Assembly (NCBI GenBank): GCA_020012075.1
Contig: DWUP01000097.1
Location: 1-38,865 of the forward strand
DNA: 38,865 nt
Origin: Candidatus Avibacteroides avistercoris
Lineage (GTDB): Bacteria > Bacteroidota > Bacteroidia > Bacteroidales > Bacteroidaceae
Direction of reading: 5' to 3'
Positions 20,660 through 30,890 of the stretch are shown here, in pieces. The translations under genes were made by a program, and so were the position numbers. A model generated the notes under the pieces. It had not been told where the DNA came from and did not search any database. It worked only from the letters and a program-made list of their open reading frames with translations. The stretch's first letter is position 1; each line of letters begins with the position of its first letter.

Positions 20660-20800
20660 GTCACAGGGTCTGACCATAATCGCCACGGCATCATACCCTG
20701 CAACCAAGAGGCACCGCACCATCACCCACAATGCCGAATAATCCATATATTTGCAAATGGCGGCCGAGTCGCCGTCATCGGCATTTGTCTCAAAAGGAAT

Positions 20801-23800
20801 ATGACTATGAACAGTAAGAGGATTATGGCATGCGCCATTTCATTGTTAATGGCGGCCATCGTATATGCAGGCTACGACATACACCCCACCCCGCAGCAGA
20901 TGGATGAGACGGGCGAAACAGTCAGCATCACGGGGACGGTCAATGTCGTCTGTGAGGCAGACATCGCGCAGACATCCATCGACCGCCTCATCGAAGTGCT
21001 GACAGGTCACGGGCTGGACTATGTCCTCGCCGACCGGATGTCAGGCACATTGCCCAACGTCATCGTCGGCAGCAACGGCTCGGGCGGAGTGGCAGACAGC
21101 TATGCATCGCGTCTCGGGCTCACAGGAGATGCTTTTGTGGCAGCCGACAACAAGTTTGACGCCCACTGCATAGCGGTGACCAATGCCGACGGGCTCAACG
21201 GCGTAGCCATAATCGGTGATGGCAATGGGTCAGAATACTATGCCATGGCCACACTCGACCAGATACTCGGGCAATCGCCAGACGGGGCAGCCGGCGGTGT
21301 GACCATACGTGACTTCGCCCACACCGAGCATCGCGGCATAGTCGAGGGCTTCTATGGCATCCCTTATTCGCACGAGACGATAGCCGAGCTGCTGGCATTC
21401 TGCAAGAGATATAAGATGAACACCTTCATCTACGGCCCGAAGTCTGACCCCTACCACCTTGGCCAGTGGCGCGAGGACTATCCCACCCGGCTGACAGAAG
21501 AGCAGGAGCGCAACGGAGTGCTCTGTCAAAACGATTTCAGGGAGCTGACCGCCATAGCAAAAGCCTGCAACGTAGACTTCGTGTGGGCGATTCATCCGGG
21601 GATGCAAAACGGCATCAGCTTCACGGACGAAAGCTCCATAGACCAAGGTGTCGCCGACATAATGGACAAATTCAAGCACATGCACGACCTCGGGGTGAGG
21701 GCATTCGGCATCTTCATCGACGACATGAGCTACACTCCGTCGGGAGCTATGCAGGCCAGACTTGCCGACCGCGCACAGGAACAGCTGCGCTCGACATTCG
21801 GCGACGGCGGCGATGACGGTGTCACACCATTGTTTTTCGTGCCGACAGCCTATGCGCTCAACTATTCATCTTCATATACCCTCACAAGCCTTGCCACGGT
21901 AGACCCCGACGTGGTCATAGCTTTCACCGGGTATGACTGTTTCTCCAACATCCGTGGTTCGTCCATCGACGACATGGCCGGCCGTGTGGCACGCCATCCC
22001 GTCATGTGGTGGAACAATCCGGTCAATGACGACCACGACGACAGATTGTACATGCGCAGCCTGACGACACACTGGACCATCGAGGACACAGCGCCCATCG
22101 GCTCGCTCGCCGGCCTCGTGCTCAACCCTATGGTGCAGGGCAATGCCTCCAAGGTGGCACTATTCGGGGCGGCTGAATATGCGTGGCATCCTGCGACATT
22201 CGATGCCGACAAGAGTTGGGAGGACTTCTTCAAGGCAGAATACACCGACAAGGAGATGCGCGAAGCATTGATGACATTCGCTGCCAACTCTGATGCCATT
22301 GTCGAAGAGCAGACCCTGACAGACCTCTACGAGCAGTTCCGCCGCGAATACAGCCCCGGGAAACTGCCCGGATGCGCAGACAAGCTGATGGACGAGGCCG
22401 AAAGGATACGCAAGGCTTGCACCAAGCTCGCAGATATGGAGACGAGCGACGACCCGAGATACAGCCTGATGTATGCCGACATCAAACCATGGGTAGCAAA
22501 ACTCGGATGCATGGCAGGCATAATTGCCGATGCCATAACATATATGAAAGGTGAAGATGAGTCAGCATGGACTCTCGCCCCGCGCATCACAGAGGCTGCC
22601 GCAAGGCTGCACACCGACCCGGACCATGCTGTGACGGTGTTTGAGGGCTCGGGCAACGATGTCACACAACGGCTCCAAGAAGTCAGCCCGTCACAACAAC
22701 AGATGGAGCCTTTCGCCGAATACATTGCAGGCCTCATCGACGATTTCGCCTACAACCTGCCGGAGCGCAGGCAAGAGCCTGAGATAATCACCAATCTCGA
22801 CACTGTCCCCGCAAGGATCAGCATAAATGTAGCAACCGGCAGAATTGCCCTCAAGGGACTTTCGAGCCTGAAACTCGGGAGCAATGAATACATAGGTATA
22901 AACCTCAACAGCATCAAAGCGGCATCTTTCGTGACATGGCCGGAAGATGACACCCCATCCTTGCAGTTGCAACACTCGATGAGCGGCAAGCAGTGGACAG
23001 AAGCATCGCACGGTGACACGACGAGGCAGGAGATGGCCTACTTCCGCCTGCGCAACACAGACCCGCATGACAGTACCACGGTCGCCACAGACTCGATAGT
23101 CATCACATTTGAGGAAGCACACGGGACGGCGGCAGCCACCGCCTCGACCAACATGGAGGCTTACGAAGATTACACCGTAGACAATGTGACCGACGGCGAC
23201 ACCGGCACTTTCTTCTGGAGCGACCGCAAGCAGCAAGAGGGAGATTGCATCACCCTCGACCTTGGGACAACTGCCACATGCCATGAAATAACAGTCAAGT
23301 TCAACGATGGTGACAAGCCATCGGGCATAGCGGCCATTGAGACATCGACCGACAGCCTGTCATGGGACGAAGTAGCTGCTTTCACACGCGGAGAATTGGA
23401 CGATGACAACCGATACACATGCGATGCCGGCGGCCGGCAAGCACGCTACATACGCCTCATCATCAGGACATCGGGCAGCGAAGAATGGCTGCAAGTGGCA
23501 GATTTCTCAGTCATGAGCGCGACAGACATAGCACAAGCCGTGAACGACCAAGGTGAGCCGGTGCCGTGTCTGTCCGACCGCAGGCTCGACGACACTTATT
23601 CTCCCGACGAGGCGGGCCGGGTGATTTACCGGTTCATAGAGAACATCAGTATAGACACCATCACTATCTACCAATACACAGACTTTACCGATGCAGCAAG
23701 CGCTCCCATCGTCGAACTGCTGGCCGACGGGCAAAACATCGACTTGGGACCATTGACCGGTACAGTCATGCACTATGACGTGGCGGGGACAGACAGTATC

Positions 23801-24139
23801 TCGGCCATCCGCATCAGTTGGGAGGCCGACTGCCTCCCCTCACTGGTCGAGGTTTATCCCGTGGGAAAGCCTTACGTGGAGCTTCCCGGCGAGCCGGATG
23901 AACCCGTGGTGGGCCTCACTCCACCGACATCTGTGCCTGTCTGCCGCCATGCAAACATCATCAACATAGGGGACAACGGACAAATAGCCGGCATCAAGGT
24001 CTGGACTGTGGATGGCATTTGTATCGCCGAGGCAACACGTCCATCAACGATCTTAACGCTGGACGAGGCATATAGCAATACTGTCGTCATCGTGACATTG
24101 ACCTTCGACGACGGGAAGGTAATAACCCAAAAACTGTGA
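20801..24139 (+). CDS. secreted GH84 beta-N-acetylglucosaminidase with C-terminal binding domains
   Basis: GH84 enzymes remove beta-linked GlcNAc by substrate-assisted catalysis. From the start at 20801 (1112 residues; ATG at 20807 is an alternative) there is a signal peptide, the GH20/84 N-terminal domain (about 25-170), then the GH84 barrel (about 175-480) with VEGFYGIPYS, YGPKSDPYH and the catalytic pair Asp307-Asp308 (FIDDMS). A helical region follows, then an F5/8 type C domain (about 778-905), a second probable beta-sandwich, and a C-terminal 60 residues resembling a type IX sorting tail. Likely targets are host mucin or O-GlcNAc glycans. The frame is open upstream through the NlpC gene, but the signal peptide marks the real start. 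Confidence 0.93.
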   Translation: MTMNSKRIMACAISLLMAAIVYAGYDIHPTPQQMDETGETVSITGTVNVVCEADIAQTSIDRLIEVLTGHGLDYVLADRMSGTLPNVIVGSNGSGGVADSYASRLGLTGDAFVAADNKFDAHCIAVTNADGLNGVAIIGDGNGSEYYAMATLDQILGQSPDGAAGGVTIRDFAHTEHRGIVEGFYGIPYSHETIAELLAFCKRYKMNTFIYGPKSDPYHLGQWREDYPTRLTEEQERNGVLCQNDFRELTAIAKACNVDFVWAIHPGMQNGISFTDESSIDQGVADIMDKFKHMHDLGVRAFGIFIDDMSYTPSGAMQARLADRAQEQLRSTFGDGGDDGVTPLFFVPTAYALNYSSSYTLTSLATVDPDVVIAFTGYDCFSNIRGSSIDDMAGRVARHPVMWWNNPVNDDHDDRLYMRSLTTHWTIEDTAPIGSLAGLVLNPMVQGNASKVALFGAAEYAWHPATFDADKSWEDFFKAEYTDKEMREALMTFAANSDAIVEEQTLTDLYEQFRREYSPGKLPGCADKLMDEAERIRKACTKLADMETSDDPRYSLMYADIKPWVAKLGCMAGIIADAITYMKGEDESAWTLAPRITEAAARLHTDPDHAVTVFEGSGNDVTQRLQEVSPSQQQMEPFAEYIAGLIDDFAYNLPERRQEPEIITNLDTVPARISINVATGRIALKGLSSLKLGSNEYIGINLNSIKAASFVTWPEDDTPSLQLQHSMSGKQWTEASHGDTTRQEMAYFRLRNTDPHDSTTVATDSIVITFEEAHGTAAATASTNMEAYEDYTVDNVTDGDTGTFFWSDRKQQEGDCITLDLGTTATCHEITVKFNDGDKPSGIAAIETSTDSLSWDEVAAFTRGELDDDNRYTCDAGGRQARYIRLIIRTSGSEEWLQVADFSVMSATDIAQAVNDQGEPVPCLSDRRLDDTYSPDEAGRVIYRFIENISIDTITIYQYTDFTDAASAPIVELLADGQNIDLGPLTGTVMHYDVAGTDSISAIRISWEADCLPSLVEVYPVGKPYVELPGEPDEPVVGLTPPTSVPVCRHANIINIGDNGQIAGIKVWTVDGICIAEATRPSTILTLDEAYSNTVVIVTLTFDDGKVITQKL

Positions 24140-24141
24140 CA

Positions 24142-27100
24142 ATGGACACAAATGACAAGACACAAGGACTGGTCGTCTACAAGGCTTCTGCCGGCAGCGG
24201 GAAGACTTTCACCCTGTCGGTAGAATACATCGAAATGGTCTTGCGCGACACTGCTGCCTACAAGCGCATATTGGCGGTGACATTCACCAACAAAGCAACC
24301 ATCGAGATGAAGACGAGGATTCTGTCACAGCTCTATGGTCTGGCGCACGGCCTTGATTCGTCAGTCCCCTATCGCGAAGTGTTGAAAGAGAGGAACGGGG
24401 ACTTCACCGACGACTACATCACAGAGCGTGCGTCCCGGGCATTCACATCCATCATCAATGATTACAGCAACTTCCGCATCGAGACGATAGACGCATTCTT
24501 CCAGCGGGTATTGAAGCAGCTCGCACACGAATTGAGGCTGAGCACCAGCTTCAACATCGAACTCGACTCGACAAAAGCCCTCGATGAAGCCGTAGACTCA
24601 ATGCTCGAAAACCTGCACAATGACGGAGAATTGCTGAAGACCATCCTGCGATACATAGAAGAGCGCATGACAGATGACAAAGGATGGAAAATCGACGCAA
24701 GCATAAAGGGATTCTCCCGCCATATCTTCGATGAGACCTATGCCACACAACAGACAAGGCCTACGCATCAGACCATCGAGAGATTCAAACTGACACTCGC
24801 ACGGCAACGGGAATCGGCGACAGAGACAATAGGCCAATATGTCGCACAGTTTGATGACTTGCTACGCGACAACGGCCTTTCCGCATCAGACTTCATGAGA
24901 GGCGAGCGCGGACCATGCGGCTTCTTTATCAAGTTGGGCAAAGGCGTGATGTCTGACAGCAAATTTGCCACAAGCACCTATGAAGAGGCAATGAACGACC
25001 CCGACAAATGGGTAAGCAAGAAGTCTCCCGACACGGCAAAGCAACTCGCACCACAATTGGCCGCACTCATGAGACACGCAGACAAAGCCAGGACGGAAGC
25101 TAACTCTATCATCAACACCATCGACCTCGCTTCCAAAGACATCAACAACCTGAGCCTGCTGGAAAACATATCGGCGACACTGAAAAAAGCAAACGAAGAA
25201 AAAAACCGCTTCCTGCTGGCCGACACCAACAGCCTGCTACGTGAAGTCATCGGAGACGACGACCCATCATTCATATATGAGAAACTCGGCAACTATATAG
25301 AGCACATCATGATCGATGAGTTCCAAGACACATCGACACTGCAATGGGAAAACTTCAGCAAACTACTTAAAGAAAGCCTTGCCAACGGCAAACACAACCT
25401 CATCGTCGGTGATGTGAAACAGAGCATATACCGGTGGCGTGGCGGCGACTGGAACATACTCAACTCGCGGCTCGGAGAAGACATTGCACCATTCAAGTGC
25501 GAAGAAAAAACCCTCGCGACCAACAGACGGAGCGAAGAGAATCTGGTCACGTTCAACAACACACTCTTCGAATCAATCGTCAGCGCCATGGGCTTGCCCA
25601 AACTGACACAAGCCTATAGCGACGTCAGACAGGACTTGCCGGCCGGCAAAGCAAGGGACAAAGGCCATGTCAAAGTAGTGCAACTGGGCATGACACCTGA
25701 CGAAACGCCCGGAGACAATGCCGACGAAAGACAAAAGCCCGACTACGTGGCACAGACCCTGGAGCAACTCACAGAGGAGATAAGAGACCTGCTCTCACAC
25801 GGGCTGCGGCAGAAAGACATCTGCATCCTCGTGAGACGGCGCAATGCAATACGCGACATAGCCGACCACATCTCATCATCAATGCCTGAAGTAACTCTGA
25901 TCAGTGAGGAAGCATTCAGACTCGGCACCTCGCACGCCATATCAATCGTCATCTCGGCATTGCGATATCTGAACGACAGCAACGACCACATTGCCATGGC
26001 ACAACTTGCCACCGACGGCAAGACATGCCGCCAGTGGAACGAGACCCTGCTGAGCGACCATGAAGGATTGGCATCCACGGCATTGCCGCCTGAATTCGTC
26101 ACCCGCTATGACGAACTCAGGGCCATGCCACTCTACGAGACGACAGTCAATCTGGCGAGGATATTCAAGATATTCGATTACTGTGACGAACAGGCATATA
26201 TAAGCACGTTCATGGATTTGGTCAAGGATTCATCGGCCGACGACGGGACTGACATCCCGACATTCCTCAAGCAATGGGACGAATCATTGTCAGCAAGGAC
26301 TGTCTCGGCAGGGTCCCCTGACGGGATACGCATAATGACCATACACAAAAGCAAAGGACTGCAGGCACACACCATCTTGCTACCGTTCTGCGACTGGAGT
26401 CTGACGACCGAATCACATCTGGCCGACAACATCGTGTGGTGCAACAATCCCATAGCAGAGAGCGGCGAAGGTCTCGACATCCTGCCTGTCTCCTACGGCA
26501 AACGTATGGCCGAAAGCCGATTTGCGGAAGCCTACGAAGAAGAAACAGAGCAAATGAATGTCGATAGCATCAATCTGCTCTATGTAGCTCTTACGAGGGC
26601 AGAGAAAAACATGGTAATCATCACACGCGAAAAGGCCAATACCGTCGGCGAACAAATATTGATGGCATTAGGTAGTGACAGCATGAAACGTATCTCACAG
26701 TCCCCCCTTCCGACATTCGAGGTCGGGGAAAGAATCTACAAAAGCAAAGACAAAAGCGGTGAAACATCTGACAACCCTCTGACGACCACACCGCACGACC
26801 TGACCGCAGAAATGAAGAATGCACCGATGAGAATCAATTTCCGCCAAAGCAACAAATCTGAAAAATTCATGATGCACGGTGACGTGCAGCAGCAAGAATA
26901 TATTGATCGAGGCGTAGTCATGCACCAACTATTCTCATCACTTGCCACGGGCAGCGAGGCCGAGATAGACAAAGCCGTCCGCGACATCTGGCACCAAGGC
27001 CTCTTCAAGGATGCCGGACAAAAGGACGAAGCAAAATCACTGGCCATCAAGCGCATTGCATCGGTCGCCGGCTACGGATGGTTTGACAGCGGCAACCGCC

Positions 27101-27360
27101 TGTACAACGAGTGCAATATGATCTACTGCGATGCAAGAGGCGACATACAGCAGTGCAGGCCTGACCGTGTGATTGTCAAAGATGACACGGTGACGGTGGT
27201 GGATTTCAAATTCGGCAAGCCACACAATGAGCACCGCGAGCAAGTGCAACACTACAAGGAATTGCTTGCCAAAGTCACTTTCGGCCACAAGCCGGCAGGC
27301 GGAATGACCGTCAAGGGTTATCTGTGGTATGTATATGAAAACAAAATAATAGAAGTCTGA
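24142..27360 (+). CDS. AddA-like UvrD-family helicase/exonuclease
   Basis: A 1072-residue recombination helicase-nuclease subunit that would process double-strand ends with the next gene's product. Superfamily 1A motifs are complete: Walker A ASAGSGKT (Lys21), TFTNKA, DEFQDTS (Asp392-Glu393), GDVKQSIYRWRG, TIHKSKGLQ and LYVALTRA. A RecB-type nuclease domain ends the protein (RPDRV...VVDFKFG, Asp1021 and Lys1023; then QVQHY). Start chosen at ATG 24142, just after the GH84 stop (24137-24139); a GTG at 24136 overlaps it. Neighbour spacing suggests a shared transcript with GH84, although the functions are unrelated. Confidence 0.92.
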   Translation: MDTNDKTQGLVVYKASAGSGKTFTLSVEYIEMVLRDTAAYKRILAVTFTNKATIEMKTRILSQLYGLAHGLDSSVPYREVLKERNGDFTDDYITERASRAFTSIINDYSNFRIETIDAFFQRVLKQLAHELRLSTSFNIELDSTKALDEAVDSMLENLHNDGELLKTILRYIEERMTDDKGWKIDASIKGFSRHIFDETYATQQTRPTHQTIERFKLTLARQRESATETIGQYVAQFDDLLRDNGLSASDFMRGERGPCGFFIKLGKGVMSDSKFATSTYEEAMNDPDKWVSKKSPDTAKQLAPQLAALMRHADKARTEANSIINTIDLASKDINNLSLLENISATLKKANEEKNRFLLADTNSLLREVIGDDDPSFIYEKLGNYIEHIMIDEFQDTSTLQWENFSKLLKESLANGKHNLIVGDVKQSIYRWRGGDWNILNSRLGEDIAPFKCEEKTLATNRRSEENLVTFNNTLFESIVSAMGLPKLTQAYSDVRQDLPAGKARDKGHVKVVQLGMTPDETPGDNADERQKPDYVAQTLEQLTEEIRDLLSHGLRQKDICILVRRRNAIRDIADHISSSMPEVTLISEEAFRLGTSHAISIVISALRYLNDSNDHIAMAQLATDGKTCRQWNETLLSDHEGLASTALPPEFVTRYDELRAMPLYETTVNLARIFKIFDYCDEQAYISTFMDLVKDSSADDGTDIPTFLKQWDESLSARTVSAGSPDGIRIMTIHKSKGLQAHTILLPFCDWSLTTESHLADNIVWCNNPIAESGEGLDILPVSYGKRMAESRFAEAYEEETEQMNVDSINLLYVALTRAEKNMVIITREKANTVGEQILMALGSDSMKRISQSPLPTFEVGERIYKSKDKSGETSDNPLTTTPHDLTAEMKNAPMRINFRQSNKSEKFMMHGDVQQQEYIDRGVVMHQLFSSLATGSEAEIDKAVRDIWHQGLFKDAGQKDEAKSLAIKRIASVAGYGWFDSGNRLYNECNMIYCDARGDIQQCRPDRVIVKDDTVTVVDFKFGKPHNEHREQVQHYKELLAKVTFGHKPAGGMTVKGYLWYVYENKIIEV

Positions 27361-27361
27361 G

Positions 27362-30300
27362 ATGAACAAATTCCTACAATCTGTTGCCAAAGACATGAAG
27401 GTTAGGATAGGCAAAGATTTGTCATCCACCCTAGCCGTCTTTCCCAACAAGCGTGCAGCCCTGTTCTTTGACCGCTACCTCGCCGAAGGTGAGAAACACC
27501 CCATCTGGTCACCCCGCTATCTGACCATCAGCGAGCTGTTTCGCGAAGCATGTCCTGCCGTGTCCGTGCCAGACACGATAGAGCTGGTCTGCCGCCTATA
27601 CCACGCATACCGCACGGTCACTGCCGCCCGCATCGCAGACGGACGCAGCGAAACCGATGCATCACCCGAGACACTGGACTATTTCTACCAATGGGGAGAA
27701 ACGTTGCTCTCAGACTTCGACGACATTGACAAAAACCTCATCGACGCCCGCTCTCTGTTCCAGCAGATAGATGATTGGAACAAGATGGAGGACACCGGCT
27801 ACATCAGTCCCGAGATGGAGCAACGCATACGCCACTTCTTCGCAGGCTTCTCGGCCGACAAACTGACAAAGCTCAAGACGAGGTTCATACAGATGTGGGA
27901 AAAACTGGGCGACATATACACACAGTTCAATTCCGACTTGGAAAGCGAGGGGATGGCCTACGAGGGAGCTTTATACAGACGGGTCGCCGAGCAAGGCACC
28001 ATCACCGCATTACCCTACGACAACTTTGCTTTCATAGGTTTCAACGTCATCGACAAAGTAGAGGAACTAATATTCAGGCAGCTTGCCGACGACGGACGCG
28101 CCCTGTTCTATTGGGATTACGACCGGACATGGGACAATGACGAAGCAGGCCGCTTCGTCCGGAAGAATATCGAGAAATTCCCCAACTCGCTGCCCGATGC
28201 GGTTAGCGAGCCGGACACAGCCCCCGACATCACTGTCATTTCATCTAAGACCGGCGACATGCAGGCACAATATGCAGGACAATGGCTGTCAGACAACAAG
28301 ACTGATGACGAGAGCGACACCGCCATCGTGCTCTGTGACGAAGGACAATTGCAGCAAGTCATGCACACCCTGCCACACGATGTCCGTGCGCTCAATGTCA
28401 CTATGGGCTACCCGCTGGCCCAGACCCCGGTGGCAAGTTTCATCAACTGCCTTGCCGGGCTGCAAGACAGCTATGACTTCGCCAGACAATGCTTCAGCCA
28501 TCAATGTGTCTGCAAACTGTTGCGCCACCCCTATGCACCGCTCCTTTCGCCTTTGGCAAGCGGCATCCTCGCCCACATAGTAGGCCAAAACCTGTTTTAC
28601 CCACGCCCCGGGCAGCTCTGCACCGCCGATGGCCGGACAGACGACACGATGCAAGCCGTATTCACTCCGCAAACCGACAACTCGGGCTTCTGCAATTATG
28701 TGCTCAGCCTCATCACCATAGTGGCCCGAACAATACACGACAACCGTGAGGGCGATGCACATGACGGCACAGAGGATGCCGGCCAAGGAGAGGCGGCACT
28801 CTTCACACAGCTATACAACGAGAGCCTTTTCCAAGCCTACACCACCTTCTCACGCTTTGCATCACTCATCGACAGCGGCACACTCGATGTGGGCAGGCCG
28901 ACAATGCTCCGCCTGATAGACCGTGTGATGAAGGGCATCAGCATCCCCTTCCACGGCGAACCTGCCGTCGGGCTGCAAGTGATGGGTATGCTCGAGACGC
29001 GCAATCTCGACTTCAGGCACATCATCATGCTCAATGTCAATGAGGGGATGCTGCCACGGCACGACGACCGCCCGTCGTTCATCCCCGACACTTTGCGCCG
29101 CGCCTTCGGGATGACGACCCCCGACCGCCGCGTGGCAGTCTTCGCCTACTACTTCTTCAGACTCGTCAGGCGGTGCGAGAGGCTCTGTCTGGTCTATAAT
29201 GACGAAGTGGAGAATGGCAAGAAAAATGAGATGTCACGCTTCATCCTGCAACTCATCGCACGGCATGGCTGCCGCATACACAATTTCGTCCTCGTGCCAC
29301 GCCTCAAGCCCGGCGAAAGGCCGCAGATAGCCATCCCACGTGACAATCAGACTCTGGGACGGCTCAAGGCAAGGTTTGCCGACCGCACGACCGGCAGTGC
29401 AAGCCGCGACATAGATGCATGGCTGGCCGCATGGGCTGACAATCCCGGCGCACGCCGCACCATCTGGCACACCACCGACCGGCTCGACAGCAACAGGCGC
29501 ATACTCTCGCCATCGGCCATCAATGTCTACTTGGATTGCCGTCTGAAGTTCTATTTCAGATATATCGCCCGTCTCAAGCCGAGCGAAGAAATGAGTCAGG
29601 ACATCGACAGTGCACTGTTCGGCACGATATTCCATGCCACGGCCGAGGAGGTCTATGACCGCCTCGCTTCTGACGACAACTTCATCGACGCGCCACGCAT
29701 CAGACAGGCGCTGCACGGCGACGACGCGGGCGCCGGGGCAATGCCAGTCGATGACATCGTGGATTTCTACTTCCGCAAATATATGTTCAAGCAGGCGGCA
29801 CTCGACGGCATAGACAGTCTCGCCACGCAAGTCAAAGCCGGCATAGAGTGCCCGGGAGTGGAATACAACGGCATCCAGCTCATCAACCGCGCCGTCATCA
29901 TCCGTCTGGTGCGCAAACTCCTCGACATCGACACCGGTCTCGGCGGCTTCCACTACATAGGCTCTGAGGTGAACGTCAGCCGCCCGATGACCATACGCCT
30001 CAATGACGGCACAGACATCAACCTGCGGCTGGGAGGCAACATCGACCGCATCGACTATGTCACCGGCGGGCAATCGGCGGCAGGAGGCACACTGCGCGTC
30101 ATCGACTACAAGACCGGGGCGAGCAAAGCCACGGCCAAAGACCTCGGCACAATCTTCGCACGTGACGAAAAGCACTCGGGCTACCACCTCCAGACCCTGC
30201 TCTATGCCTCCATCATATCCGACCTCACCGGCGGCAAGGTAGCAGTGTCGCCGGCCCTGCTTTATATCCAAAAGCAACGGCGCGACGAGTCCCCCGCCCT

Positions 30301-30469
30301 CAAGATAGGACGCGACGAGGTCGATGACATCCGCCCCATCAAGCGTGAGGTGGACGACGGCATCGCCTCCATCGTGACAGACATCTTCTGCGGCACCGAC
30401 AACTACACGCAGACCGACGACGAGAGCCGTTGCGCCTACTGCGACTTCAAAGCCCTGTGCGGCAGGTAG
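27362..30469 (+). CDS. AddB-like PD-(D/E)XK nuclease with Fe-S site
   Basis: A 1035-residue partner of the preceding helicase, whose stop codon it follows by one base. The N-terminal half is helicase-like but degenerate (VFPNKRAALFF in place of Walker A), as in AddB. The C-terminal nuclease has the core Asp915-Tyr-Lys917 (VIDYKTG) after NIDRIDYV. Four Cys, C726 (YLDCRLKFYF), C1024, C1027 and C1033 (CAYCDFKALC), have the C...C-x2-C-x5-C spacing of the 4Fe-4S cluster in AddB nucleases. Together the pair probably forms the RecBCD-equivalent of this organism. Confidence 0.9.
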   Translation: MNKFLQSVAKDMKVRIGKDLSSTLAVFPNKRAALFFDRYLAEGEKHPIWSPRYLTISELFREACPAVSVPDTIELVCRLYHAYRTVTAARIADGRSETDASPETLDYFYQWGETLLSDFDDIDKNLIDARSLFQQIDDWNKMEDTGYISPEMEQRIRHFFAGFSADKLTKLKTRFIQMWEKLGDIYTQFNSDLESEGMAYEGALYRRVAEQGTITALPYDNFAFIGFNVIDKVEELIFRQLADDGRALFYWDYDRTWDNDEAGRFVRKNIEKFPNSLPDAVSEPDTAPDITVISSKTGDMQAQYAGQWLSDNKTDDESDTAIVLCDEGQLQQVMHTLPHDVRALNVTMGYPLAQTPVASFINCLAGLQDSYDFARQCFSHQCVCKLLRHPYAPLLSPLASGILAHIVGQNLFYPRPGQLCTADGRTDDTMQAVFTPQTDNSGFCNYVLSLITIVARTIHDNREGDAHDGTEDAGQGEAALFTQLYNESLFQAYTTFSRFASLIDSGTLDVGRPTMLRLIDRVMKGISIPFHGEPAVGLQVMGMLETRNLDFRHIIMLNVNEGMLPRHDDRPSFIPDTLRRAFGMTTPDRRVAVFAYYFFRLVRRCERLCLVYNDEVENGKKNEMSRFILQLIARHGCRIHNFVLVPRLKPGERPQIAIPRDNQTLGRLKARFADRTTGSASRDIDAWLAAWADNPGARRTIWHTTDRLDSNRRILSPSAINVYLDCRLKFYFRYIARLKPSEEMSQDIDSALFGTIFHATAEEVYDRLASDDNFIDAPRIRQALHGDDAGAGAMPVDDIVDFYFRKYMFKQAALDGIDSLATQVKAGIECPGVEYNGIQLINRAVIIRLVRKLLDIDTGLGGFHYIGSEVNVSRPMTIRLNDGTDINLRLGGNIDRIDYVTGGQSAAGGTLRVIDYKTGASKATAKDLGTIFARDEKHSGYHLQTLLYASIISDLTGGKVAVSPALLYIQKQRRDESPALKIGRDEVDDIRPIKREVDDGIASIVTDIFCGTDNYTQTDDESRCAYCDFKALCGR

Positions 30470-30537
30470 CCGCCCGCCACACACCGCCCCCGCGACAGAG
30501 AGCGGGGCACAGCGGGACAGTCCGGCCACCATCTGAC

Positions 30538-30575
30538 GGTGCGGGGGCAGACGCAGACGCGCCTGACCCCGCACC
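30538..30575 (+). terminator. hairpin after the AddB-like gene
   Basis: GGTGCGGGG (30538-30546) pairs perfectly with CCCCGCACC (30567-30575), 20-nt loop, followed by AAAACTTAT. A smaller hairpin CCCCGC/GCGGGG lies at 30488-30507. There is no T-run, so termination is uncertain. Confidence 0.4.
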
Positions 30576-30626
30576 AAAACTTATATGCCTCCCCGCATAA
30601 ACCCGGAAGCACGGCGGACAAAGTAT

Positions 30627-30720
30627 ATTCGCAAGTTGCGAATATATAAACGCAAGTTTCGTATGTATATTCGCAAGTTTAGAATATACATTCGCAACTT
30701 GCGTTTATAGTTTACATACG
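30627..30720. repeat. 21-bp-period intergenic array, copy B
   Basis: Units start at 30627, 30648, 30669 and 30690, exactly 21 bases apart, with ATTCGCAAG, AAACGCAAG, ATTCGCAAG and ATTCGCAAC; a degenerate fifth starts at 30711. As in copy A (1062-1155), the first core CGCAAGTTGCG is the reverse complement of the fourth, CGCAACTTGCG. The rest of the 421-base gap (30470-30890) holds hairpins at its left end and the receptor promoter at its right end. Confidence 0.85.
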
Positions 30721-30838
30721 ACCCGGGGCAACTTTATGTACGGCCGTCAGCAAGTCGGCATGCCTTGCCGCCGCTTTTGCCCGCATCACCGGCAGCACGC
30801 CCACGGCCATGGCGACAGTGACATGCCGCGGCTGATGC

Positions 30839-30870
30839 TTGCCGGCATGGGATAAAAAAGCATAACTTTG
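30839..30870 (+). promoter_or_regulatory. promoter of the TonB-dependent receptor
   Basis: TTG (30839-30841) and TAACTTTG (30863-30870) are separated by 21 bases, a good consensus match. The predicted transcript start near 30877 would leave the ATG at 30879 almost leaderless, favouring the start at 30891, which has AAGGAG just upstream. Confidence 0.75.
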
Positions 30871-30890
30871 CACCGGCAATGAAAGGAGAA

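Noticed and set aside
20057-20800. N-terminal extension of the GH84 protein by 248 residues
   Set aside because: It runs through the NlpC/P60 gene in another frame and across a strong terminator, and a signal peptide begins at 20801.
29234-30577. 447-codon minus-strand open frame over the AddB-like gene
   Set aside because: Shadow of the plus-strand gene, which has intact nuclease and Fe-S motifs.
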